Below, in pieces: positions 45,902-55,541 of a stretch of DNA of 64,000 bases; position 1 is the first letter of the stretch; each line of letters begins with the position of its first letter. A model generated the notes under the pieces. The model worked only from the letters and a program-made list of their open reading frames with translations. It had not been told where the DNA came from and made no database searches. The stretch is from an uncultured Bacilli bacterium (lineage in GTDB: Bacteria; Bacillota_I; Bacilli_A; RF39; UBA660): the NCBI GenBank assembly GCA_934096035.1, contig CAKOKX010000001.1:310001-374000 (forward strand), given 5' to 3'. A program made the position numbers and the translations under genes.

Positions 45902-45932
45902 ACCAAAGTGCAAAAATGCATTCTGGTTTTTT
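45901..45932 (+). terminator. Hairpin terminator
   Basis: AACCAAAGTGCA and TGCATTCTGGTT pair with one mismatch around a short loop, followed by a T-run. Confidence 0.65.
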
Positions 45933-45981
45933 CTTTAAAATATAAAAATTATATGATATACTTAAAATGAGGTGAAGGTAA

Positions 45982-46668
45982 ATGGAAATAGTATGTAAAT
46001 ATTTTTTATATTTTATTATTTATTCCTTTTTAGGTTGGTTTATGGAAGTATGTGTTTCTTTATGGAATAAACACAAATTTATAAATCGTGGATTTTTAAT
46101 TGGTCCATATTGTCCAATATATGGATGGGGATGTTTGGCAATTATTCTAGTAGTAGGTAAGGATACTAGTGATATACTCGGAGTGTTTTTAAAAGCTATT
46201 TTAATATGTTCTTTACTTGAATACTTTACTAGTTATTTTATGGAAAAAATATATAATGTTAGATGGTGGGATTATTCAAATAAAAAATTTAATATTAATG
46301 GTAGAATTTGTTTAGAAACTATGATCCCTTTTGGACTACTTGCATCATTAATAATTTATGTCTTACATCCTGCAGTTATAAAACTTGTTGATAAGTTATC
46401 CCCAACAGCACTTTTATGGGTAGCCATAATATTATTTGTAATTTATATAATTGATAATATTATATCGACATATATTTTATTTAAGATAAAAGGTAAAATT
46501 AAAAGTGAAAGAAAAGATAACACAGAAAAAATAAAACAATATATTGAGAAATGGTTTCAAGAAAATACCGTACTTTACCGTCGTATTAAAAGTGCGTTTC
46601 CTAAATTACAAATATTTATAAAAGAAATAGAAATGCGAAAAAAAGGAAAAGAAAAACATGAAAGTTAG
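45982..46668 (+). CDS. CmpB-family membrane protein (putative ABC transporter permease)
   Basis: This 228-residue protein has about five transmembrane helices. It carries the family pattern SFLGWFMEV near the start, then NRGFLIGPYCPIYGWGCLA and RWWDYSNKKFNINGRICLE. Proteins of this family are annotated as putative ABC permeases but their role is not known. The C-terminus is basic and cytoplasmic, and its end overlaps the next gene by 11 bases. Confidence 0.75.
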   Translation: MEIVCKYFLYFIIYSFLGWFMEVCVSLWNKHKFINRGFLIGPYCPIYGWGCLAIILVVGKDTSDILGVFLKAILICSLLEYFTSYFMEKIYNVRWWDYSNKKFNINGRICLETMIPFGLLASLIIYVLHPAVIKLVDKLSPTALLWVAIILFVIYIIDNIISTYILFKIKGKIKSERKDNTEKIKQYIEKWFQENTVLYRRIKSAFPKLQIFIKEIEMRKKGKEKHES

Positions 46669-47119
46669 ATATGCAGTTAGGGTATTTGCTATAAAAGATG
46701 ATAAAATAATGTGCATAAGATATAAAGATATTAACAAAGATTTTTTTGACATTCCTGGTGGAAAAGTTGAAGATGGCGAATCGGAAGTACAAGCATGCCA
46801 AAGAGAATTTAAAGAAGAAACTGGGATGACAATTGATGAACTTAAATGCATTGGAAAGATAGAGATTATTTATCCAGCAGAAGATAAAAAATATGCTATA
46901 AAAACATATATTGCAAGTAAAATAGATGGTACACCTCAAGAGTTTCCTGAAAACTATGCTTGTTGGATACCGATAAAAAAGTTGATTGCGGAAGAAAAAA
47001 GACTAGCAACTACGCATTTACTGGATGATGATTTAATCAAATATATGCGTGATGAAAAAGTAAATATGATTTTTACATGTGATAGCAATCACAATGTAAT
47101 AAACATGGAAATAAGGTGA
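46658..47119 (+). CDS. Nudix hydrolase 1
   Basis: This 153-residue protein has the Nudix box 'GGKVEDGESEVQACQREFKE' then ETGM, with all catalytic Glu residues present. The substrate could be a damaged or excess nucleoside diphosphate derivative. It starts inside the end of the CmpB-like gene and is first of three consecutive Nudix genes. Confidence 0.88.
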   Translation: MKVRYAVRVFAIKDDKIMCIRYKDINKDFFDIPGGKVEDGESEVQACQREFKEETGMTIDELKCIGKIEIIYPAEDKKYAIKTYIASKIDGTPQEFPENYACWIPIKKLIAEEKRLATTHLLDDDLIKYMRDEKVNMIFTCDSNHNVINMEIR

Positions 47120-47123
47120 GAAT

Positions 47124-47528
47124 ATGAATGTCGTTGGTACAATGTTTTTTAAAGATAATAAATTATTAATTGATAAACCGAGAAAAAGACCAACATATCA
47201 AATGATTGGTGGAAGAGTAGAAGATGGAGAAACTCCACTTGATGCAGCTAAAAGAGAATGTCATGAAGAATTAGGTAATAATGCCATTTTTGATGAGGCA
47301 TTATTTGAGTTAGTAATGGAATTTGACGAAATAGCAACAAGTGATGGAAAAACTCCGATACATTTTTATGTATTCAAATATAATGGACCACTTGATGGTA
47401 GCTTAAGTTTATCCGAAGAAATAGAAAATTTTATGTGGTATGAAAGTAGTATAGGTACAGATATATTATCAAATACATTAAAAAATGAAGTAGTACCATA
47501 TTGTTTAAAAAATAATTTGATAAAGTAA
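47124..47528 (+). CDS. Nudix hydrolase 2
   Basis: This 134-residue protein has the Nudix box 'GGRVEDGETPLDAAKRECHE' then ELGN. It follows Nudix 1 by 4 bases. The terminal Gly-X of the box is Gly-Asn. It is only distantly similar to its neighbours, so the trio is not a recent duplication. Confidence 0.88.
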   Translation: MNVVGTMFFKDNKLLIDKPRKRPTYQMIGGRVEDGETPLDAAKRECHEELGNNAIFDEALFELVMEFDEIATSDGKTPIHFYVFKYNGPLDGSLSLSEEIENFMWYESSIGTDILSNTLKNEVVPYCLKNNLIK

Positions 47529-47553
47529 AACCAAGTAAATGCTACTTGGTTTT
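47527..47553 (+). terminator. Hairpin between Nudix 2 and Nudix 3
   Basis: AAAACCAAGTA and TACTTGGTTTT form an 11-bp stem around AATGC. The T-run is only the stem's own TTTT, so termination may be partial. Confidence 0.5.
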
Positions 47554-47575
47554 ATAGCATAAAGGAAGTGGTTAG

Positions 47576-48007
47576 ATGACGAATATTGTAATTGGTGGTT
47601 TAATTGAAAAAGACGATAAGTTCTTATTAGTACAAGAAGCAAAAGAAAATTGTAAAGGAAAATGGAATATACCCGCAGGTCGCATGGAAGTAAATGAATC
47701 AGTAATTGATTGTTTAAAAAGAGAAATAAAAGAAGAAACAGGATGCGATATTATTCCAACTGGAATACTTGAAATAGGAAATAAAGTATTAGAAAATGAT
47801 ATATTTTTAAGTATTATTTTTGGGACAAAATTAATAGATGAAAAAATAGAATATAATTTAAATGAAATACTAATTGTAAAATGGTTTTCTTATGATGAAA
47901 TTATAAAAATGAAAAATAAATTAAGATCACCGGAATTAATATTAAAGTGCATAGAAAATTATAAAACAGGAAAAATTGTAAATTTAGATGTCTTAAATAT
48001 TTTATAA
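47576..48007 (+). CDS. Nudix hydrolase 3
   Basis: This 143-residue protein has the Nudix box 'AGRMEVNESVIDCLKREIKE' then ETGC, where the first Gly of the box is in PAGRME. GGAAGTGG precedes the ATG. The stop lies at the point where the flavodoxin-like frame becomes readable, so the two may be linked. Confidence 0.85.
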   Translation: MTNIVIGGLIEKDDKFLLVQEAKENCKGKWNIPAGRMEVNESVIDCLKREIKEETGCDIIPTGILEIGNKVLENDIFLSIIFGTKLIDEKIEYNLNEILIVKWFSYDEIIKMKNKLRSPELILKCIENYKTGKIVNLDVLNIL

Positions 48008-48558
48008 TTGGATTTTTACAATTTATAATTGGTTTAATAACAGTAATATTTTATACACAATCAAAATTTGTCTTTGATATCAATGACTATAAAAACATAA
48101 ATAAAAACAAAGATAGTGTTGTAGTATATTTCTCCAGAATGGGCTATACAAAAAAAGTTGCATATGAGAAAGCAAATGAAATTGGTGCCAATATAATTGA
48201 ATTAAAAACTAAAGAGAAAACTGATGGAACACTAGGTTTCTGGTGGTGTGGAAGGTTTGGAATGCATCAATGGAGAATGGATATTGAAAATATTAATATT
48301 GATTTAAAAAAGTATAAGAAAGTATATATTGTAAGTCCAATCTGGGTCTTTAATATATGTGCGCCGATTAGAGATTTTTGTTATAAATATAAAAATGATA
48401 TTAATAGCCATGAATATATATTTACTCATTTTATGAAATCTAGTTTTGTGAGAGTTGCAGACCAAACAGATAAAATAATAGGTAAAAAAAGAGAAGACTT
48501 AACATCAATCTGTGTGAGATTTGGAAAAGTTAAAAAAGTATTTAAGATTTTACAGTGA
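48008..48558 (+). pseudogene. Flavodoxin-like protein lacking a normal start codon
   Basis: The frame that contains ATG 48139 reads sensibly upstream to about 48004. It gives a membrane-anchor-like run (FIIGFLQFIIGLITVIFYTQ), then a linker and the first flavodoxin strand VVVYFSRMGYTKK. The phosphate-binding loop is SRMGYT. The later part has 'YKKVYIVSPIWVFNICAPIR'. No ATG, GTG or TTG occurs in frame at the beginning; ATG 48139 would remove the first strand. It is either 5'-truncated, uses AUU/AUA, or is read through from the Nudix gene. The minimal frame is 48139-48558 (139 residues). Confidence 0.5.
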
Positions 48559-48559
48559 C

Positions 48560-48597
48560 AAAAAGATTAGCTTGATTATTTTGAACTAATCTTTTTT
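48560..48597 (+). terminator. Hairpin terminator after the flavodoxin-like gene
   Basis: AAAAAGATTAG and CTAATCTTTTT pair around a 15-base loop and continue into a T-run. It is similar in sequence to the hairpin at 54681-54717. Confidence 0.65.
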
Positions 48598-48685
48598 TAC
48601 TTGTTATAATAGTACTTTAAAAATTTAAAAAATTTTGTTATACTAATGTCAGTAAATAATAACAAAACTAGGTGGTGAGACAATT

Positions 48686-51600
48686 ATGAATGATAAGTTA
48701 ACAGTCGTAGAATTTAGACAAATTAAATCACTGTTAAATTCCATAATAAACAAAATAAAGAATTCTTACCAATTGTCTATAACAATTAAAGAAGAGTTAG
48801 CTAATCAATATTATAATATTCAAAATAAATTATTAAGTTGTGACTTAAGTGATATTCCATTTGATGAATGGAAAGATCTTAGAATTATAGCAGACAAAGG
48901 TTTTATTGCAGATCTTACAAAAACCAAGGCAAATATAGATTTTGATATCGTAAGTTATTCACCATATATTAATTATAAAGGATGTAATATTAGAAATTTT
49001 GATAAGTTGAATAGAATTGTTAATCCGAATCATTTTGATGATGAAATTGTTAAAAGTAATCCAAATAATTTTCTATCAGACTTATTTAGTGAACAATTTA
49101 AACAAACCATATATGAATGTAAACTAACTTTGAAAGAAGTGTTTTCTTTAGATTTTGAACAAATAGAAGAATTAAGTAGTAAATATATTTTTTACAATTT
49201 AGAAAGTAAGTCTAGAAAAATGGTTGAAGAACTTGGTCTGCCTAAAGTTATAGAAATGTATTATGAATTTTCACAACAAAAAGATAATAGAATATTTAGA
49301 AAAATGATTTTTAATAGAAATTTTGGACCAATAGATATAAGCAAATTACCAGAAACATTTGTTGAGGAAAATAAAGAAATTTTATTAATTGGGGCAGATA
49401 TTCCAGAAGATTTAAGAAAGCGTTATTATAATAGAAAGTTAACTATTGACGATATAATTAATAACATTTCCTTATTTAAAAAAATAGAATGGTCTAATTT
49501 TATTTCTTCATCTGTTCCATACAAAGAAAGTGTTAGATTTTTATCAAACTTTTTTGGGGATTTTCCATTACTAAATTATATAAAAAATTTTTCCAAACAT
49601 TTTAATTATATTATTAAAACAGACCAAGGTACAAAATTTTGTAAAATTATTACGGCTTATAATGATGCAAATAGTGAAAAAAATTCAAACAATATTGATG
49701 AAGAGTACGAAATGTTATGCTATCTTGCAGTTTTCTTTTCAGTATGCAACAAATTAAAAAGTAAAGAGCAATTAATGCTATATGATCCATCATTATTTCC
49801 ACTGGAAAAAGGTCAAAAGATTTTTGTTGAAGCTTTAGGGTTAGAAAATATCAAAAAATTAGAAAACGAGATGGGATTTTTCTCACACCTATGCGCATAC
49901 AAAGATGATTTAACCACATTAACCAAATTTGCTGATTTTTACAATTCTCATTATTTCTTATTAACCAAAAATAATATTGATTTTAAAAAAGGAACTTTAG
50001 ATTATGAAGAATTTTTAAATCAATTTGCTAATTTATTAGATTTTATGAGAAGTAAAGAATTTTTTGAAAACTTCCCAAGCTATGATTGGATTCAAGGTGA
50101 ATTTCGTGAAAAACATCCTGAAATATTCATTGATAGCAATGCTCCTGAATCACTAAAAGAGGCTTTTTATAAAAATTATGTTAGTGCAAGTCTATTATTT
50201 GATCACAAAGATTATATTCCATATTTAGTTAATAAAAATCTATTAAACATAATAAATGGTATAATGAAATTGAGAATTCCAAGTTTGAAAGATGAACAAG
50301 GTTATGTTGTATTTGATGAAATAGATTTTAAAAAAGAATATATTTTTAGATATGGAAACAAAAAATTCTTAAAACTATTAGCAAAGTATGGAAGAATTTT
50401 AACATCGTTAACCTCTTCTATTACAATTGAAAGCATGCATGGAGAAATTGAAGATGAAACTTTGATTGAAAAACAAATTAGAAAAGCCATTTATGCTAAA
50501 ATTTTAGGTGGATTTAAAGACTACCGATATTTAGAAAATGTTCCAGATTTTCTTTCAGCTTATCCAGATATATTTACTGACCTTAGTAATTTAGAAAATA
50601 TATCTGAAGAAGATAAAAAAGTAATAACAGATAAATTCTACAGACATAATTTATCGTTTGATGATATTAGAGAATATCCACAATTGGAAGAAATTTTAAA
50701 AGACAAAAATATAGAGCTTGTTTTTGATTTTAAAACCTATAGCGTAAACAAATATCATGCAGTAGAATTATTAAAATTAATAGGAAATGAAAAGTTTTTA
50801 CAATTATGTAGTAGATATGGTAAATATTTGGGAAAAGTGGTAAACTCTCTAGAAAAATATTTAGACAAAGATTTATCGTTTGAAGACTTAATAAAAACAA
50901 TTGATGAAATTATCATAGATAAAATTAGACATGGAGAACTTGAGTATTTTGAAGAAGACGCTCCGTTATTTTTAAAAGAAAATCACCCAGAATTTTTTCT
51001 AGATGAAAGTACTCCAGCACATATAAAGAGATATTTTTATAATTATAAAAATTTTTATCCAATGTCTTTTACATTGCTAAAACAGGATAAAACAATTTTA
51101 CCTTATTTAGAAGGAAAAGATTTATTGGTAGCTCTTGCAAGAAACAAAGAATTAAAAAAAGATGTTTTCAAATATTTTGAAATGTTTGGAAGTGAAAACG
51201 CAGTTAAACTTGGTTTAAATAAGCCTGAAACAGTTGATGAAATGTTAAAATCACACAAAGTAGATTTAATGAAAAAATGGTTTGATAAAACTGGAGGCAA
51301 ATTTATTCCAGATTATGTCGTAATGCAAAATTTTGACCTTGAAGAAGCTGACAAATTTTTAACTTCTGCATCAAACTGGAGTTCTTTAATGAAAATTGAA
51401 AATTTTTCTAAAAAAGTAGAAGCAAGAGATGCTATGTTAAAACTTGCATATTCATTCGGAGCTTTTGACAACGATCAAAAAGGATTCAAAAAACTTATTG
51501 ATTTATTAACAGGAATACCTAGAACGCTAGCTTTAGAACAAGGTAAAACTATTGAAAAATTATTCGATGACATAAAAGATAATGCTCTCATGGAATTAGT

Positions 51601-53230
51601 AATTCTTCCATTATCAATTACACCTATAAGTGATGCCATAGATGAAGAAAAATTTGATATAGACAAAAGTCAAAACATGTTTACTCAACTTTATAGGAAA
51701 AACGATGATGGCTCTTATACTTTGAATTTTAATCCCCAAAGATATCCAAAAGTAGCCAAAGCCTTAAGGGATATTTTTGAAGAACACAATGAAATTCCTA
51801 TTATAAATCCTGATAAAGCTCATAAACTTTTCGGAGGATTTCAATTAATATACGATCCAGATTTCAGAGAATTTTTACTAGCAAATATGCCGGAAATTTT
51901 AACAAATCCTGAATATATAAAATATATTGCGAGTATTCAAAAACAATTTAATGAAATAAAAGTTTTAAATAGTAATCGTCATCTAACATTATCATTAGCT
52001 GTAAGTTATATTCAATCTAATAAATTTCTCGGGATAGAATTAGGTAATGATAAAGTTGCAGAAATATCTGCTATTGCCGGTTATTCTCAATCAGATTTTG
52101 ATACTTTACAAAAAATATATGATTATGGCAAAAGAAGAACTTTCAGTAGTATTCCTCGAATTGAAGCAACTAAAGGAAAATATTCATATGAAATGTTAAG
52201 ATTGGATGACCCACTTGCCATGGCAATTGGTACTTTGACAGATTGTTGCCAAGAACTAAACGATACTGCCGAGGCGTGCATGGAACATAGCATGGTTGAT
52301 AAGAATGGACGGGTATTTGTAATTCGAGATGAACTAGGAAATATAGTATCTCAAAGTTGGGTATGGAGAAATAAAGATGTGTTATGTTTTGATAATATTG
52401 AAATTCCAGATAAAGCATTTGCAAGAGAAAAAAGTACTAAAAGTAGAGAAAAATTTACTGATGAAATTTATGCAATTTATAAAGAAGCTGCCAATGAGTT
52501 AATAAAAAAAGATGAAAAAGTATACAAGGAACTTTTAGAAAGCGGAAAAATAACTGAAGAAGAATATGAAGGATTAAGGCTTGGAAAAATAACTGTGGGA
52601 TTAGGTTATAATGATATTGCTGAATCTATAAAAAAGAATGCTTATTTAGATAAAGACCGTTCAGCAAGACCTTTACATTTTGAGGCTCCGGTTGCTTTAA
52701 AACGCCATTTGTATACAAGTGATTCTAGCACACAATATGTACTGGAAAAAAGAGAAGATAGAAAATCATTTGATGGTAAAACCTTACCAGTTCATAATGA
52801 TACTTATATTCTTTATGATGATACTAATTTTAATTTAATATTGTTGAATTCTTTGGAAAGACTGGAAACGATAACAAAAGGAACTAAATATAATTTAAAC
52901 ACATCAATTGAAGATGAAGAACACATAGTTACAGAAATAGCATATAATTGTGAATTAAACCCTAAAACAACAAGAATTATTTTATCTCCAAATTTTGCTA
53001 TAATATTTGACATAAATGATTCTAAATTAACAATCGGAGATTTATATTTTAATACTTTAATTGATGAAAATATAGTGGCAATGCAAATTAGATTAGCATT
53101 AGAACAAATTTCTGATGGTAAAGAAGTTGATATTTCTAAATTAAATAATATTCAACAAGAAATGTATAACAAAGCAGTTTCCTTAAGCGATGAAATAGAT
53201 AAAGAAAGAGGTGTTGGCAGTGGAAGATAA
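48686..53230 (+). CDS. Giant cytoplasmic repeat protein of unknown function
   Basis: This 1514-residue protein has no signal peptide or membrane helix. At least four diverged helical units are visible, each with a phrase like 'HPEIFIDSNAPESLKEAFYK': near residues 222 (LPETFVEEN), 475, 626 (YPDIFTDLS) and 767 (HPEFFLDES). The last three are spaced about 140-150 residues apart. The C-terminal region near 1175-1240 is a different, compact domain: TLTDCCQELNDTAEACMEHS, then GRVFVIRDELGNIVSQSWVW and CFDNIEIP. A GGTGGTGAG SD precedes the ATG. No known family is recognised. The next gene starts inside its end. Confidence 0.7.
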   Translation: MNDKLTVVEFRQIKSLLNSIINKIKNSYQLSITIKEELANQYYNIQNKLLSCDLSDIPFDEWKDLRIIADKGFIADLTKTKANIDFDIVSYSPYINYKGCNIRNFDKLNRIVNPNHFDDEIVKSNPNNFLSDLFSEQFKQTIYECKLTLKEVFSLDFEQIEELSSKYIFYNLESKSRKMVEELGLPKVIEMYYEFSQQKDNRIFRKMIFNRNFGPIDISKLPETFVEENKEILLIGADIPEDLRKRYYNRKLTIDDIINNISLFKKIEWSNFISSSVPYKESVRFLSNFFGDFPLLNYIKNFSKHFNYIIKTDQGTKFCKIITAYNDANSEKNSNNIDEEYEMLCYLAVFFSVCNKLKSKEQLMLYDPSLFPLEKGQKIFVEALGLENIKKLENEMGFFSHLCAYKDDLTTLTKFADFYNSHYFLLTKNNIDFKKGTLDYEEFLNQFANLLDFMRSKEFFENFPSYDWIQGEFREKHPEIFIDSNAPESLKEAFYKNYVSASLLFDHKDYIPYLVNKNLLNIINGIMKLRIPSLKDEQGYVVFDEIDFKKEYIFRYGNKKFLKLLAKYGRILTSLTSSITIESMHGEIEDETLIEKQIRKAIYAKILGGFKDYRYLENVPDFLSAYPDIFTDLSNLENISEEDKKVITDKFYRHNLSFDDIREYPQLEEILKDKNIELVFDFKTYSVNKYHAVELLKLIGNEKFLQLCSRYGKYLGKVVNSLEKYLDKDLSFEDLIKTIDEIIIDKIRHGELEYFEEDAPLFLKENHPEFFLDESTPAHIKRYFYNYKNFYPMSFTLLKQDKTILPYLEGKDLLVALARNKELKKDVFKYFEMFGSENAVKLGLNKPETVDEMLKSHKVDLMKKWFDKTGGKFIPDYVVMQNFDLEEADKFLTSASNWSSLMKIENFSKKVEARDAMLKLAYSFGAFDNDQKGFKKLIDLLTGIPRTLALEQGKTIEKLFDDIKDNALMELVILPLSITPISDAIDEEKFDIDKSQNMFTQLYRKNDDGSYTLNFNPQRYPKVAKALRDIFEEHNEIPIINPDKAHKLFGGFQLIYDPDFREFLLANMPEILTNPEYIKYIASIQKQFNEIKVLNSNRHLTLSLAVSYIQSNKFLGIELGNDKVAEISAIAGYSQSDFDTLQKIYDYGKRRTFSSIPRIEATKGKYSYEMLRLDDPLAMAIGTLTDCCQELNDTAEACMEHSMVDKNGRVFVIRDELGNIVSQSWVWRNKDVLCFDNIEIPDKAFAREKSTKSREKFTDEIYAIYKEAANELIKKDEKVYKELLESGKITEEEYEGLRLGKITVGLGYNDIAESIKKNAYLDKDRSARPLHFEAPVALKRHLYTSDSSTQYVLEKREDRKSFDGKTLPVHNDTYILYDDTNFNLILLNSLERLETITKGTKYNLNTSIEDEEHIVTEIAYNCELNPKTTRIILSPNFAIIFDINDSKLTIGDLYFNTLIDENIVAMQIRLALEQISDGKEVDISKLNNIQQEMYNKAVSLSDEIDKERGVGSGR

Positions 53231-54221
53231 TGCCAGTAAAATAATTTCTAATGCTCTAAGTGTAGGTAAGATAAATCTATATAATAATATAGAAAATATC
53301 ATTAAGAAAGTAGAAAAAGCATTATTTATAAATAAAGATTTAATTTTAGAAGCTAACAAAATAGATCAAAAAAATAATAATGGTTTTATAATGGATTTTA
53401 ATATTTTAAATAACATATTTAAAAATTTAGAAAAAGAAACAATTATTTATGGTAATGTTACTTTATCCGAAAAAGATGAAGAAAAGAAGATTATTTATGG
53501 TAAACAAATAATGGATTATGGCAATGTATTAGTTATAAATGATGGTAATCCCTATGTTATAATTGAAATGGCTTTAAGAAATATATTAGCTGGTAATACT
53601 ATAATATTTGCAAATAAAGGTTACATGTATGGAACAAATAATTTAATAATTAATATTATAAAAAATGTTTTAGAAAAATTTGAAGTTTCAAAATATTTAA
53701 TTCAACTACATGTTACTGAAGAATTTGATTCTATATTATCAAATTATGCTAACATTAATCTTGTAGTTTGTATAGGTAATCGTAAATTACAAAATATAAT
53801 ATTAAATAAAAGCAAAATTAAAACTATTACAAGTGGTTATGAAAATTTCGATTTATATATTGAAGATGATTCTCATATTGATTTATTAAAAAGAATAGTT
53901 GACACCGGTTTAAATATTCAATTATATATAAATAATGATTTAAAGCTAGATTATAAAGATGCTATTTTAGTAAGTGATATTGATGAAGCAATAGGTCAAA
54001 TTAATTATAATGGAAGTAAATATAGTGCATCAATATTTACAAAATCAGCAAATAGTGCATCAAGATTTATGAGAGAAGTTAATTCAAAAATTATCACAGT
54101 CAATGCTAGTCCCACAATAGAAAGAATAATTGATATTAAACAAAGTGATTTAATAATAGAAAAAACAATTATTTATCCATTAAGTTTCAAATTCGATGGA
54201 AGTAGAATAGATATAAATTAA
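53220..54221 (+). CDS. ProA-like (glutamate-5-semialdehyde dehydrogenase) homologue lacking the catalytic Cys
   Basis: This 333-residue protein follows the aldehyde dehydrogenase fold of ProA: 'YGNVLVINDGNPYVIIEMAL', 'RNILAGNTIIFANKG' and, late, INYNGSKYSASIFTKSANSASRFMREVNS with ITVNASPT. Where ProA has the catalytic cysteine (CNA.E) it has NIQLYINN, and there is no Cys in that region. It is shorter than ProA (about 415). No proB is nearby. The start is GTG 53220 with AGAGGTG upstream, inside the end of the giant gene. It is probably not a proline biosynthesis enzyme. Confidence 0.65.
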   Translation: MEDNASKIISNALSVGKINLYNNIENIIKKVEKALFINKDLILEANKIDQKNNNGFIMDFNILNNIFKNLEKETIIYGNVTLSEKDEEKKIIYGKQIMDYGNVLVINDGNPYVIIEMALRNILAGNTIIFANKGYMYGTNNLIINIIKNVLEKFEVSKYLIQLHVTEEFDSILSNYANINLVVCIGNRKLQNIILNKSKIKTITSGYENFDLYIEDDSHIDLLKRIVDTGLNIQLYINNDLKLDYKDAILVSDIDEAIGQINYNGSKYSASIFTKSANSASRFMREVNSKIITVNASPTIERIIDIKQSDLIIEKTIIYPLSFKFDGSRIDIN

Positions 54222-54247
54222 AAAATAAAATTTCGAGGTGATTTATT

Positions 54248-54691
54248 ATGATAGATATTAAAAGAATACCAAATTCAGATATGAATAAAGCTCTTGGGCT
54301 AGTATGGAGTGTATTTTTAGAGTATGAAGCTCCAGATTATACAGAAGAAGGTATAAATGAATTTAAAAAAACAATTGATAATAAGAATTGGATAAATGAT
54401 AGAGAATTTTATGGAGCTTATATAGACAATACTTTAACTGGAGTTATTGCTACCAAAGATAAAACTCATATTGCTTTATTTTTTGTAGAGGGCAAGAACC
54501 ATAATAAAGGAATAGGTAGAATGTTATTTGATAAAATAAATGCTTTAAATGAAGAAAATTATATGACAGTAAATTCTTCTTTATTTGCTCATGATATTTA
54601 TAAACATTTAGGTTTTATTGATACAGATACAGAACAATGTATTCATGGTATAAAGTTTTACCCAATGAAATTAGTAAGAAAAAAAGATTAG
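54248..54691 (+). CDS. GNAT family N-acetyltransferase
   Basis: This 147-residue protein has the acetyl-CoA binding segment ALFFVEGKNHNKGIGRMLFD (Q/R-x-x-G-x-G type) and a late strand 'SSLFAHDIYKHLGFIDTD'. The acceptor is unknown. It is preceded by CGAGGTGAT and is the last gene of the giant-protein unit. Confidence 0.85.
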   Translation: MIDIKRIPNSDMNKALGLVWSVFLEYEAPDYTEEGINEFKKTIDNKNWINDREFYGAYIDNTLTGVIATKDKTHIALFFVEGKNHNKGIGRMLFDKINALNEENYMTVNSSLFAHDIYKHLGFIDTDTEQCIHGIKFYPMKLVRKKD

Positions 54692-54717
54692 TTCGGTTAT
54701 TTTGAACTAATCTTTTT
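54681..54717. terminator. Bidirectional terminator between GNAT and XRE regulator
   Basis: AAAAAGATTAGTTC and GAACTAATCTTTTT form a 14-bp stem around a 9-base loop. Confidence 0.75.
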
Positions 54718-55422
54718 GCAATATTTCTGAATATTTTCTTTATCATAATTATTATTTTTTATTACCTTATAATATTCATCTTTACTATTTTTATTGCATC
54801 TTATTACATCATAAAATAATGTATCGTAATATATTGCAGTATCACTTGATATTTTTATTATTGAAAATCTCGGTGCTTGTTTAATATTTATAACACTTAT
54901 ATAATCTATCATAAATAACATAGAAATAAATAAAACAAGGTAACCTACACTAATTATAATCTTTTTAATAAGTTTTAATTTCTTTATTAAAATAATAATT
55001 CCCAACATAGATACTAAAGTCCCAAATATTGAATAAATACTTCCCCATGAACTTTCACTTGGAAAAATAGACATCGCAGTTATTGCCATTATTACTCCGA
55101 AAGTAATTAGTATTATTCCAATAATATTATTTTTAACTATTACTTTTTTGTTAGTATAATCAATTGTAGTAATAATGTTTTCTTCTAATTTTTCTTGATA
55201 TTTATCTTTAGATATTTTTTCACCACTAATTAAATCGTTAATTGAAATATCTAATATTTGACATAGTGGTTTAAATAAAGATAAGTCTGGCATATTTCTA
55301 CCGTTTTCCCAATTACTTATGGATTTATCTGTAACCCCTAATTTTTCTGCTAATTCGGTTTGGGTTAACTTTTTTTCTTTTCGACATTCTAAAATAAATT
55401 TTCCAATTTTCTCTTGATTCAT
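54697..55422 (-). CDS. XRE-family regulator with C-terminal membrane domain
   Basis: This 241-residue protein has an N-terminal Cro/CI helix-turn-helix (TQTELAEKLGVTDKSISNWENGRNMPD, cited as residues about 21-46) and two to three transmembrane helices near 100-175. ATG 55422 is chosen for AAGGAAGG upstream. Membrane-bound XRE regulators of this type are common in Firmicutes; what this one senses or controls is unknown. Confidence 0.85.
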   Translation of the reverse strand: MNQEKIGKFILECRKEKKLTQTELAEKLGVTDKSISNWENGRNMPDLSLFKPLCQILDISINDLISGEKISKDKYQEKLEENIITTIDYTNKKVIVKNNIIGIILITFGVIMAITAMSIFPSESSWGSIYSIFGTLVSMLGIIILIKKLKLIKKIIISVGYLVLFISMLFMIDYISVINIKQAPRFSIIKISSDTAIYYDTLFYDVIRCNKNSKDEYYKVIKNNNYDKENIQKYCKKISSK

Positions 55423-55541
55423 ACTATTTCCTTCCTTCATGTTTAATTATACTTTATTATTTAATATTTTAACAGGAAATATAACTAGAGTTTTATTAAA
55501 TGTTATGATACAATAAATTTAAAGTTAAGAAAGTGTGTGTT

